From CAZKXX01 sp964556705 (lineage in GTDB: Bacteria > Acidobacteriota > Terriglobia > UBA7540), in the NCBI GenBank assembly GCA_964556705.1, contig CAZKXX010000021.1, forward strand, positions 1-41,968: a stretch of 41,968 bases of DNA. Direction: 5' to 3'. The notes under the pieces are model-generated. The model was not told the DNA's origin. It searched no databases and saw only the letters and a list, made by a program, of their open reading frames with translations. Both the position numbers and the translations under genes were made by a program. The stretch's first letter is position 1, and each line of letters starts with the position of its first letter. Of the stretch, positions 23,656 to 30,633 are shown one piece after another.

Positions 23656-24075
23656 ATGATTATAAATTCTAGTAATATCCCTGAAGGGTGTTCGCCGGAG
23701 CGCGAGAGGGATTCCAGCCCCGTCGTCGCCGCCGTTCGCGCCGCCGCCGAGACCTCGCCGCAGGCGTTCCAGGTGACGGCGGGGCCCGCCGGCCTGGAAC
23801 TCGCTCCCTGCGGCCCCGACGCCGCGCACCCGCCCGGCCGCGCGCGCCTGAAGGTGTTCTCCCCCAAACCCGGCCAGACGGTCGTCTTCTTCTACAAGAA
23901 AAGTCTGGTTCCGTACAGCCGCGACCGCTACAGCTACGGCGGCATCGATCTTCGCTCGTCTCTCCCCGGACCTCAGGACATCGAAGCCTGGCTCGAGTTT
24001 CTGAGTTCCGGCTTTCATCCGGAGCGCCGGCCGCCCGGCCTGCGCAGGGCCTTTCCCTACGAAATTCCCGACTAG
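23656..24075 (+). CDS. small protein of unknown function
   Basis: This 139-residue protein starts 12 bases after the radical SAM stop, in an AT-rich patch (about 23636-23690) that stands out from the GC-rich surroundings. There is no obvious ribosome-binding site at ATG 23656. The first 35 residues look unstructured. The rest (about 36-139) has a compact pattern, with LKVFSPKPGQTVVFFYKKSLVPYSRDRY and DIEAWLEFLSSGFHPERRPPGLRRAFPYEIPD. It has no signal peptide, membrane segment or cysteine cluster. Tight spacing suggests it is co-translated with the radical SAM protein and may be its partner. I do not recognise it. Confidence 0.65.
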   Translation: MIINSSNIPEGCSPERERDSSPVVAAVRAAAETSPQAFQVTAGPAGLELAPCGPDAAHPPGRARLKVFSPKPGQTVVFFYKKSLVPYSRDRYSYGGIDLRSSLPGPQDIEAWLEFLSSGFHPERRPPGLRRAFPYEIPD

Positions 24076-24076
24076 T

Positions 24077-24173
24077 GCTATTCCAGCTTCATGGAGCGAA
24101 GCGTCCCGCGCAGGTATTCCGACGCCGGCCCCCGTGCAGCGGCGTACGATTTGCCGAAAAAGGTTGGAATAGC
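24077..24173. repeat. inverted repeat in the leader of the prenyltransferase gene
   Basis: GCTATTCCA (24077-24085) and its exact complement TGGAATAGC (24165-24173) bracket 79 bases. A small inner hairpin lies just after the left arm (GCTTC with GAAGC). The 147-base gap before the prenyltransferase start has no gene. It could fold as a structured leader, but nothing identifies it as a known riboswitch. Confidence 0.35.
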
Positions 24174-24222
24174 GCGAGCGGGGCTTGTCAGTGTTCCGCG
24201 AAAGCTCCACAATAGCCCGCAC

Positions 24223-25116
24223 ATGGCGCGACTTCGCCTCTACTGGACATTCGCCCGGCCGTTTACGCTCGTTCCGCCGATGATCGGCATCTTTTCGGGC
24301 GCGCTGATCGGCTACGGAGTTTCGGGCGCCGAATTTCCGCTTGCCAACGTCGCGCTCGCAGTCCTCGCCGCCGCGGTGCTCAACGCCGCCTCGAACGGTC
24401 TCAACCAGATCTGCGATTTCGAAAACGACCGCGTCAACAAACCGCACCGGCCGCTGCCCTCGGGAACGATGACGAGGCGCGAGGCGTGGACGTTCGTCGC
24501 GCTCGCCTACGCGGCCGCGCTGGCGATGGTGGCCGTCGTCAACCTCGAGACTTTCCTCATCTACTGCGCCGCCGCGGCGGCCACCTGGCTTTACTCGGCG
24601 CCGCCGGCGCGGCTGAAGCGGCATCCGGTATTTTCCAATCTGACGATCGCGCTGATCCGCGGCTGGCTGTTGAAGGTGGCGGGCTGGGCTTCGGTGGCGA
24701 CGGTCGTCGAATCGTGGGAGCCCTGGTTCATCGGCTTCATCTATTTCGTCTTCCTGCTCGGCGCGACGACCACAAAGGATTTCGCGGACATTGAAGGCGA
24801 CCGCGCCGCGGGCTGCGTTACGCTGCCCGTCCGTTACGGCGCCGCGTGGAGCGCCCGCGCCATCAGTCCGGCTTTTATCGTGCCCTGGCTGCTCCCGCCG
24901 CTGGGATTGCGGCTGGACATTCTGACGGGGCACGCGGGTGCTATCATCGCCCTCTGCGTCATCATGCTCGCGTGGGGCGGCTACGTCATCTACCTGATGA
25001 ATCGCGACCCGCATCGGCTGGTCACCGAAGGCGAGAACCATCCTTCCTGGCACCACATGTACTGGATGATGATGGTGGGGCACCTGGGCCTGGCGGGAGC
25101 TTACTTGATTGAATAA
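24223..25116 (+). CDS. UbiA-family prenyltransferase
   Basis: This 297-residue integral membrane enzyme of the UbiA superfamily transfers a prenyl chain from prenyl diphosphate to an aromatic, tetrapyrrole, sugar-phosphate or glycerol-type acceptor. The first Mg-diphosphate motif is N61-QICD-FEND (N61, D65, D69) in NGLNQICDFENDRVNKPHRP. The second is DFADIEGDRAAG at about residue 187. A YSAPPARLK segment follows the third helix, as in chlorophyll synthase and DGGGP synthase relatives. About eight hydrophobic helices are visible. ATG 24223 is chosen where similarity begins; the upstream 44 codons of the open frame look like leader. Downstream lie an SDR and a prenyl-kinase fusion, pointing to isoprenoid lipid work. 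The exact acceptor is unknown. Confidence 0.92.
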   Translation: MARLRLYWTFARPFTLVPPMIGIFSGALIGYGVSGAEFPLANVALAVLAAAVLNAASNGLNQICDFENDRVNKPHRPLPSGTMTRREAWTFVALAYAAALAMVAVVNLETFLIYCAAAAATWLYSAPPARLKRHPVFSNLTIALIRGWLLKVAGWASVATVVESWEPWFIGFIYFVFLLGATTTKDFADIEGDRAAGCVTLPVRYGAAWSARAISPAFIVPWLLPPLGLRLDILTGHAGAIIALCVIMLAWGGYVIYLMNRDPHRLVTEGENHPSWHHMYWMMMVGHLGLAGAYLIE

Positions 25117-25121
25117 TTATT

Positions 25122-25202
25122 TCACTGAGTCATTGCTTCATTGAACTTGCTCGCGAATGATAGGTCGCAGCTCAAAGATTCAGTGATCCAGTGACGCACT
25201 GA
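25122..25202. repeat. imperfect inverted repeat built of degenerate CAGTGA units
   Basis: Bases 25122-25145 are complementary to 25179-25202 at about 18 of 24 positions. Each arm is itself made of roughly eight-base repeats of the TCAGTGA/CAATGA type. It fills the 90-base gap between the prenyltransferase stop and the SDR start. It may form a hairpin in the transcript and attenuate or protect it. Confidence 0.45.
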
Positions 25203-25206
25203 CCCG

Positions 25207-26184
25207 ATGATTCTGCTCACCGGGGCTACCGGTTATCTCGGCTCGCAGGTCGCGCGTCAACTGACCGCGCGCGGCGAGTCCTTCCGCGTGCTCGTGCGCG
25301 ATCCCTCGCGGCTGGGATTCATCCCCGCCACGGCGCGTTGCGAAGTGGTCATCGGGGATCTCGGCGACCCGGGCGCGCTCCGCCGGGCCACGCAGGGCGC
25401 GCGCGCCGTCATCCACACGGCGGCGCTGGTCCGCATGTGGGTTCGCGACCGGCGCGAGTTCCGCCGCGTCAATGTGCAAGGACTTCAAAGCCTGCTCCAG
25501 ATTGCCGCGAACTCCGGAGTCGAGCGCGTCATCTACACGTCGTCGTTCATCGCCCTCGGGCCTTCGAGCGACGCGGACGCGGGCGAAGGGCTCGAGCATC
25601 GCGGGCCCTACTCGAACGAGTATGAGGAGACCAAAGCGCGCTCGCTCGATTGGCTGCGCAAGGAAGGTTTCGAGAAGTTTCCCGTCGTTGCTCTGATGCC
25701 CGGGGTCATTTACGGCCCGGGGCCGGGCACGGAAGGGAATCTGGTGGGCGGCATGGTCGCGCAATATCTGGCCGGAACTTTTCCCGGGCTGCTCGGCTCG
25801 GGCGAGCAGCGGTGGAGTTTCGCTTACAACGACGACGTCGCCGCGGCGCACCTGGTTGCGTTGGAGCGAGGAAATCCCGGTGAAGAGTACGTCCTGGGCG
25901 GCGACAACCGTTCGCTGAACGACTTCTTTCGCGTACTTGCGGCACAGACGGGCGTTCAGCGCAAGGTGCGCCATTTGCCGTTCTGGGCGGGCAAGCTCGC
26001 CGGCGCGCTGGAAGTGGCGCGCGCGGAACTCTTCGGTCGCCCGCCACAGCTGACGCCGGGCGTGGTCGAAATCTTCAAACATGATTGGGTCTATTCGAGT
26101 GCCAAGGCCGAGCGGGAGCTTGGCTACCGGGTGACGCCGCTCGAAGATGGATTGAAGAAGACGCTCGAGTCATCCGGTCGATGA
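25207..26184 (+). CDS. NAD-dependent epimerase/dehydratase-family protein (extended SDR)
   Basis: The 325-residue extended SDR has the Rossmann motif LLTGATGYLGSQVARQL at the extreme N-terminus, VVIGDLGD, HTAALVRMW, VIYTSSFIALG with the catalytic Ser/Thr region, YEETKARSLDW with the Tyr-x3-Lys pair, and MPGVIYGPGPGTEGN. It resembles dihydroflavonol-4-reductase/3-beta-hydroxysteroid-dehydrogenase-like and HpnA-like proteins, which act on ketones or alcohols of lipophilic molecules. Lying between a UbiA prenyltransferase and a prenyl-alcohol kinase, it plausibly oxidises or reduces a lipid or sugar intermediate in the same pathway; this is inference. There is no clear ribosome-binding site in front of the ATG. 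Confidence 0.88.
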   Translation: MILLTGATGYLGSQVARQLTARGESFRVLVRDPSRLGFIPATARCEVVIGDLGDPGALRRATQGARAVIHTAALVRMWVRDRREFRRVNVQGLQSLLQIAANSGVERVIYTSSFIALGPSSDADAGEGLEHRGPYSNEYEETKARSLDWLRKEGFEKFPVVALMPGVIYGPGPGTEGNLVGGMVAQYLAGTFPGLLGSGEQRWSFAYNDDVAAAHLVALERGNPGEEYVLGGDNRSLNDFFRVLAAQTGVQRKVRHLPFWAGKLAGALEVARAELFGRPPQLTPGVVEIFKHDWVYSSAKAERELGYRVTPLEDGLKKTLESSGR

Positions 26185-26265
26185 CGGATTGAAGTTTCTG
26201 AGCGACGCGGTCCGGCGAATCGGCGCCGCGCCACAAACCCACAACCGACGACGGACCTTCCCTCG

Positions 26266-27603
26266 ATGCCTGAACCCGCCTTAACCGCCACGACGGCGCG
26301 CCCCAGGTTTTCTACGCGCAAGCTGATTCACGTCTCCATGCTGGCGTTCGCGTTTCTGCTGCCGTATTTCACGTGGGTCCAGGCTGCGGGTCTGGCTCTG
26401 CTGGCACTGCTGTTCAATCTCTTCGTTCTGCCGCGATGCGGCCTGGACCTCGGAAAACGTGCGGGCGCCGGGTGGACGGGAATCATCCTTTATCCGATTT
26501 CGGTCCTCCTTCTGATTCTTTTCTATCGCCATCATCTGCACATCGCGGGGGCGGCGTGGGCGCTGATGGCGCTCGGCGACGGCCTGGCGAGCGTCGTGGG
26601 CGAAACGATGCGCGGCCCCAGGCTGCCCTGGAACCGCGAAAAGACGTGGTGGGGCTTCGCGGGCTTCGTCGTGGCGGGGGCTGCGGGCGCTTTCGGGCTT
26701 TCGCGATGGATCGCTCCGCAGCTTCCCACCGGCAAAGTCCTGGCTGTCTGCCTCGCCGCGGCGGTCGTCGGCGCGATCGTCGAAAGCCTTCCCATCCGCC
26801 TGGATGACAACGCCAGCGTGCCGCTGGTTTCGGGCGCGTTCATGTTCTGCGCCTATCTCGCCTCCCAGGACGCGCTGGCGGGAAGCTGGCCCCTAATCCA
26901 CAGCCGTTTATGGCTCGCGCTCGGCGTGAACGCAGCGCTGGCGATTGCGGCGCTTTCGCTGCGAATGGTGACGCGCTCGGGCGCCTCAGTGGGATTCCTT
27001 TTCGGCTCGGCGATATATCTGGCTCACGGCTACCGGAGTTTCAACATTCTGCTGGGATTCTTTCTGCTCGGAACGATGGCGACACGCCTCGGCTATGCCG
27101 CGAAGGCCGGGCGAGGCATCGCCGAGCGTCGCGGCGGCGCTCGAAGCTGGCGCGAAGCGCTGGCGAATTCGCTCGCCGGCACGTTTTTCGTCGTTCTGGC
27201 CGTCACGACTCACAATGAAGCGGCGTTCCTCGCGGCTTTCGTCGCCGCCTTCGCCGAGGCCGCGGGCGATACGGTTTCCAGCGAAATCGGCCAATGGCTC
27301 TCGAAGAAGGCGTACCTCATTACGACGCTTCGACCCGTGCCCGCGGGCGAGAACGGCGGTGTTTCCGCGCCCGGGACGGCAGCGGGGGTTGTAGCGTCCG
27401 CGCTGATTGTGGGACTAGGATACAGCCTGGGCTTGGTGGACACGGTGGGCGCGGGCATTGCGCTGGCCGCGGCCGTGGCGGGGAACCTCTTCGACAGCGT
27501 GCTGGGCGCCAGCCTCGAGCGCCGCGGGCTGGTGACCAACGGAATTGTCAACTTTGCGGGGACCAGTTTGGCCGGCGCCCTCGCCCTGGCGTTCAGCCTG
27601 TAA
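26266..27603 (+). CDS. fused phytol/dolichol-kinase-like and DUF92 (VTE6-like prenyl-phosphate kinase) membrane protein
   Basis: The 445-residue polytopic membrane protein has two halves. Residues 16-215 match the CTP-dependent polyprenol/phytol kinase family (VTE5, SEC59): an N-terminal STRKLIHVSM helix, ALGDGLASVVGETMRG (104-117), PWNREKTWWGFAGF, and ESLPIRLDDNASVPL (173-187). Residues 235-445 match DUF92/VTE6: VTRSGASVGFLFG, FAEAAGDTVSSEIGQWL, ITTLRPVPAGENGGVSAPGT, NLFDSVLGASLERRG, NGIVNFAGTSLAG. In plants VTE5 makes phytyl phosphate from phytol and VTE6 phosphorylates it to phytyl diphosphate. One polypeptide would thus carry both steps from free prenyl alcohol to prenyl diphosphate, the substrate of the nearby UbiA enzyme. 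The function of the fusion is inferred from the two families. Confidence 0.85.
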   Translation: MPEPALTATTARPRFSTRKLIHVSMLAFAFLLPYFTWVQAAGLALLALLFNLFVLPRCGLDLGKRAGAGWTGIILYPISVLLLILFYRHHLHIAGAAWALMALGDGLASVVGETMRGPRLPWNREKTWWGFAGFVVAGAAGAFGLSRWIAPQLPTGKVLAVCLAAAVVGAIVESLPIRLDDNASVPLVSGAFMFCAYLASQDALAGSWPLIHSRLWLALGVNAALAIAALSLRMVTRSGASVGFLFGSAIYLAHGYRSFNILLGFFLLGTMATRLGYAAKAGRGIAERRGGARSWREALANSLAGTFFVVLAVTTHNEAAFLAAFVAAFAEAAGDTVSSEIGQWLSKKAYLITTLRPVPAGENGGVSAPGTAAGVVASALIVGLGYSLGLVDTVGAGIALAAAVAGNLFDSVLGASLERRGLVTNGIVNFAGTSLAGALALAFSL

Positions 27604-27676
27604 ATTTCGCGCAATTTCCTGCAACGGCGGACCCGGGCCCGCATCAGATAACTTTAAGTCCAGAGGGAGGTGGAAA

Positions 27677-28882
27677 GTGATCCAGCGGGGTGAAGCTTTG
27701 GACGACGCCGGCGTTGAATCGGGTGTGGGCGCGATGGGCGTCGAGGCCGCCGTGCGCAGCCGGTACGAACGGGCGGCGCGCGAGCGCGAAGAAAACCTCT
27801 GCTGCGCCGTCGAGTACGACGCGAAATACCTGGAAGCAATTCCCGCGGAGATTCTCGGTCGCGACTACGGCTGCGGCGACCCTTCACGCTACGCCGCGGC
27901 GGGCGAGACCGTGCTCGACCTGGGGAGCGGCAGCGGAAAAATCTGTTACATCCTCGCGCAGCGCGTAGGGCCCGAGGGGCGGGTTATTGGTGTGGATTTC
28001 AACGACGATATGCTGGCGCTGGCGCGCCGCTGGCAGGAGGACGTTGCCGCGCGCATCGGTTACTCGAACGTTGAATTCCGCAAAGGGCGCATTCAGGACC
28101 TGAAGCTCGACTACGAATTGCTCGACCGCTACCTCGCCGAGCATCCCATCGAAAATTCCTCGGACCTGCTGGTACTTGAAGCGCATGCGGAAACTCTGCG
28201 TCAGAACTCGCCATTGATCCCCGACAGTTCGGTGGACCTCGTCGTCTCGAACTGCGTCCTGAACCTCGTGCGCGACGAGGACAAACGCCATCTCATCGCT
28301 GAAATGTTCCGCGTGCTTCGTCCGGGCGGCCGGATCGCGATCTCCGATATTGTGGCGGACGAAGACGTTCCGGAAGCTCTGAAGCAGGACCCGGAACTCT
28401 GGAGCGGCTGCGTCTCCGGCGCGTTTCGCGAGGACGTTTTTCTCGAGGAGCTGGAGGGCGCGGGCTTTTACGGAATCACGATGGACCGCTGGGAACAGAG
28501 GCCGTTTCGCACCATCGAAGGTATCGAGTTCCGCTCGGTCACCGTCCTCGCCTGGAAGGGCAAAGAGGGGCCGTGCCTGGAGCGGAACCAGGCCGTCATC
28601 TACAAAGGCCCCTGGAAGAAAGTGTTCGACGACGACGGGCACGTGCTCGAGCGCGGCAAGCGCATGGCGGTTTGCGACAAGACTTTCCGGATTTACTCGC
28701 GCCCGCCCTATCGCGACCAATTCGTGTTCATCGAGCCGCGCGTGGAGATTCCGCTCGAAGAGGCGAAGGCGTTCGATTGCCGCGGCCGCGCTTACCGACA
28801 TCCGCGCGAGACCAAGGGGCTCGACTATCACGTCACCGAATCGTCGGGCGAATCCTGTTGCGGCCCAGGAGAATGCTGTTGA
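27677..28882 (+). CDS. arsM: arsenite S-adenosylmethionine methyltransferase ArsM (arsenosugar type)
   Basis: This cytosolic SAM-dependent enzyme methylates trivalent arsenic stepwise. The SAM motif is VLDLGSGSGK. The cysteines used to bind arsenic in ArsM are recognisable: C66 (DYGCGDP), C193 (SNCVLNL) and C245 (SGCVSGAF), with a further C42-C43 pair near the N-terminus. The C-terminal region (about 290-401) is longer than in minimal ArsM and ends with two Cys pairs (SCCGPGECC), a common metal-binding tail. The GTG at 27677 follows GGGAGGTGG and gives 401 residues. An ArsS gene follows after 111 bases, the known arrangement for making the arsenosugar precursor. No arsR, arsB or arsC is nearby, so arsenic-resistance regulation is not visible. 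Confidence 0.92.
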   Translation: MIQRGEALDDAGVESGVGAMGVEAAVRSRYERAAREREENLCCAVEYDAKYLEAIPAEILGRDYGCGDPSRYAAAGETVLDLGSGSGKICYILAQRVGPEGRVIGVDFNDDMLALARRWQEDVAARIGYSNVEFRKGRIQDLKLDYELLDRYLAEHPIENSSDLLVLEAHAETLRQNSPLIPDSSVDLVVSNCVLNLVRDEDKRHLIAEMFRVLRPGGRIAISDIVADEDVPEALKQDPELWSGCVSGAFREDVFLEELEGAGFYGITMDRWEQRPFRTIEGIEFRSVTVLAWKGKEGPCLERNQAVIYKGPWKKVFDDDGHVLERGKRMAVCDKTFRIYSRPPYRDQFVFIEPRVEIPLEEAKAFDCRGRAYRHPRETKGLDYHVTESSGESCCGPGECC

Positions 28883-28993
28883 AGCGGCGGTTCTTTAACG
28901 GCTCTGCCGCGGCGCTTGACGATGGCTGAAAGCTGAGCGCTGACCGACGGCGGAATTCAGACCACGATTCGCGAGGAGCGCTTTGGGGACTTC

Positions 28994-29989
28994 ATGATGG
29001 AATTTGAATCGAAACTCGTTGAAATCGGCTACGGGCCGCTGCGCGCGGCGGGAATTGAAACGCTTCAGGTGAACGTCGGCAAGGTCTGCAACCAGACCTG
29101 CCGGCACTGCCACGTGGACGCCGGCCCGACGCGCACCGAGTCCATGACGCGCGAGACCGCCGATCTTGTGATTGAGGTGCTGCGCCGTCATGACATTCCG
29201 AATCTCGACATCACCGGAGGAGCGCCGGAGCTGAATCCCAACTTCGATTACCTGGTCCGCGAAGCGCGCGCGCTCGGCCGGCACGTGATGGACCGCTGCA
29301 ACCTGACGGTATTCTTTGTCGAGGGAAAGAGTTACTTGCCGGAATTTCTACGTCAGTATCGGGTCGAAGTGATCGCCTCGCTGCCCTGCTATCAGGAAAA
29401 GAACGTCGAAGCGCAGCGCGGCAAGGGCGTGTTCGCGAAAAGCATCGACGCGCTGCTCTGGCTGAACCGCCTTGGCTACGGGCAGCCCGGCACAGGCCTG
29501 CTTCTGAACCTCGTCTATAACCCGGTCGGGCCGAGTCTGCCGCCCGCGCAACAGCCGCTCGAAGACGCGTATCGCAAAGAACTGGGCGATCGGTTCGGCA
29601 TCGTGTTCAACCGCCTTTACACGCTGACCAACATGCCTATCAGCCGCTTTCTCACCGACCTGCTGCGTCACGGCAACTACGACCGCTACATGGAGCTGCT
29701 TCTCGAAAAGTTCAATCCTTCGACGGTGGACGGATTGATGTGCCGAACGCTCGTGAGCGTAGGCTGGGACGGCCGGCTCTACGATTGCGACTTCAACCAG
29801 ATGCTCGACCTGCCGCTCGCCGAGGGACTGCCGAATCAGATCGGCGACTTCGACGCGTATCTTCTTGGCCGCCGTCGAATCCGCACCGCGGCGCACTGCT
29901 TCGGCTGCACGGCGGGCTCGGGTTCAAGCTGCACCGGTGCGGTGGCTGGGCGCGCGGACGCAAGGAAGCTCGAACCGACCTGCGCATGA
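28994..29989 (+). CDS. arsS: arsenosugar biosynthesis radical SAM protein ArsS
   Basis: This 331-residue radical SAM enzyme has the canonical C32-X3-C36-X2-C39 cluster motif (VCNQTCRHCHVDAGP), LDITGGAPELNPNFDYLV, and the C-terminal CFGCTAGSGSSCTG (C302, C305, C313). This signature is that of ArsS, which joins dimethylated arsenic to the 5'-deoxyadenosyl group of SAM to give dimethylarsinoyl-deoxyadenosine, the arsenosugar precursor. In some relatives the last cysteine is selenocysteine; here the codon at 29930-29932 is TGC, so it is cysteine. ATG 28994 follows a GAGGAG and GGGGAC region; ATG 28997 is equivalent. It is the last gene of the co-directional block; coaD beyond has its own promoter. 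Confidence 0.94.
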   Translation: MMEFESKLVEIGYGPLRAAGIETLQVNVGKVCNQTCRHCHVDAGPTRTESMTRETADLVIEVLRRHDIPNLDITGGAPELNPNFDYLVREARALGRHVMDRCNLTVFFVEGKSYLPEFLRQYRVEVIASLPCYQEKNVEAQRGKGVFAKSIDALLWLNRLGYGQPGTGLLLNLVYNPVGPSLPPAQQPLEDAYRKELGDRFGIVFNRLYTLTNMPISRFLTDLLRHGNYDRYMELLLEKFNPSTVDGLMCRTLVSVGWDGRLYDCDFNQMLDLPLAEGLPNQIGDFDAYLLGRRRIRTAAHCFGCTAGSGSSCTGAVAGRADARKLEPTCA

Positions 29990-30055
29990 CCGGGTTGTCA
30001 GGGCCGGGGGTGCTTGGACGGGACTTCGAGGGTCGTATCCGCGCGCGAATCCTGT

Positions 30056-30084
30056 TTGCAACCCTTACAGGCGGAAGCTAGAAT
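30056..30084 (+). promoter_or_regulatory. sigma70-type promoter for coaD
   Basis: TTGCAA (30056-30061) and TAGAAT (30079-30084) are exactly 17 bases apart and lie 41 bases before the coaD ATG. The -10 box differs from consensus at one base and the -35 box at two. Confidence 0.6.
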
Positions 30085-30125
30085 AGGTCTTTCGCATCGT
30101 CCTTCGCAGCCGTATCAGCCGAAGT

Positions 30126-30614
30126 ATGCCTGAAATTCTTGCCATCTATCCCGGCTCGTTCGATCCGCCCACGAACGGACATCTAGATCTGATCGAACGC
30201 GGCAGTCGCCTCTTCGGCCATCTGTCGGTCGCCGTTCTGACGAACCTCGAAAAAGCTCCGCTCTTCACGGTCGAAGAGCGGGTGGAGATGCTGCGGGAAG
30301 TGACCGCAGGGATGGGCAACGTTGCCGTCGAGGCCTTCAGCGGGCTGCTGGTGGACTACGCGATGGCGCGAAAGGCGCGCGTCATCCTGCGGGGAGTGCG
30401 CGCTTTTTCCGATTTTGAATTCGAGCTTCAGATGGCGCTGATGAACCGGAAGCTCGAGCCGGAGCTCGAAACCGTCTTCCTGATGCCCGCCGAATCCTAC
30501 AGCTACGTCAGTTCGAGACTGGTGAAAGAAATCTTCCGCCACGGCGGCTCGGTGAAGGGGCTGGTCCCCGCGCTCGTCGAGGAGCGGCTGCACCACAAGG
30601 TCTTTTCCAAATAA
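30126..30614 (+). CDS. coaD: pantetheine-phosphate adenylyltransferase
   Basis: This enzyme of coenzyme A synthesis joins 4'-phosphopantetheine and ATP to dephospho-CoA. The 162 residues match the standard length of about 160. The nucleotidyltransferase motif AIYPGSFDPPTNGHLDLIERG carries T/HxGH, and the second motif SYVSSRLVKEIFRHGGSVKGLVP the ISSSxVKE-like loop. RGVRAFSDFEFELQMALMNRKL contains the conserved Arg, and PAESYSYVSS completes the active site. The start ATG lies 41 bases after a good promoter. An aminotransferase gene follows 19 bases downstream, probably on the same transcript. Confidence 0.97.
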   Translation: MPEILAIYPGSFDPPTNGHLDLIERGSRLFGHLSVAVLTNLEKAPLFTVEERVEMLREVTAGMGNVAVEAFSGLLVDYAMARKARVILRGVRAFSDFEFELQMALMNRKLEPELETVFLMPAESYSYVSSRLVKEIFRHGGSVKGLVPALVEERLHHKVFSK

Positions 30615-30633
30615 TTCAAAGGGGTCTCATATT

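Noticed and set aside
29930..29932. Selenocysteine codon in ArsS
   Set aside because: Some ArsS relatives use TGA here, but the codon is TGC, and the gene ends normally at 29987-29989.
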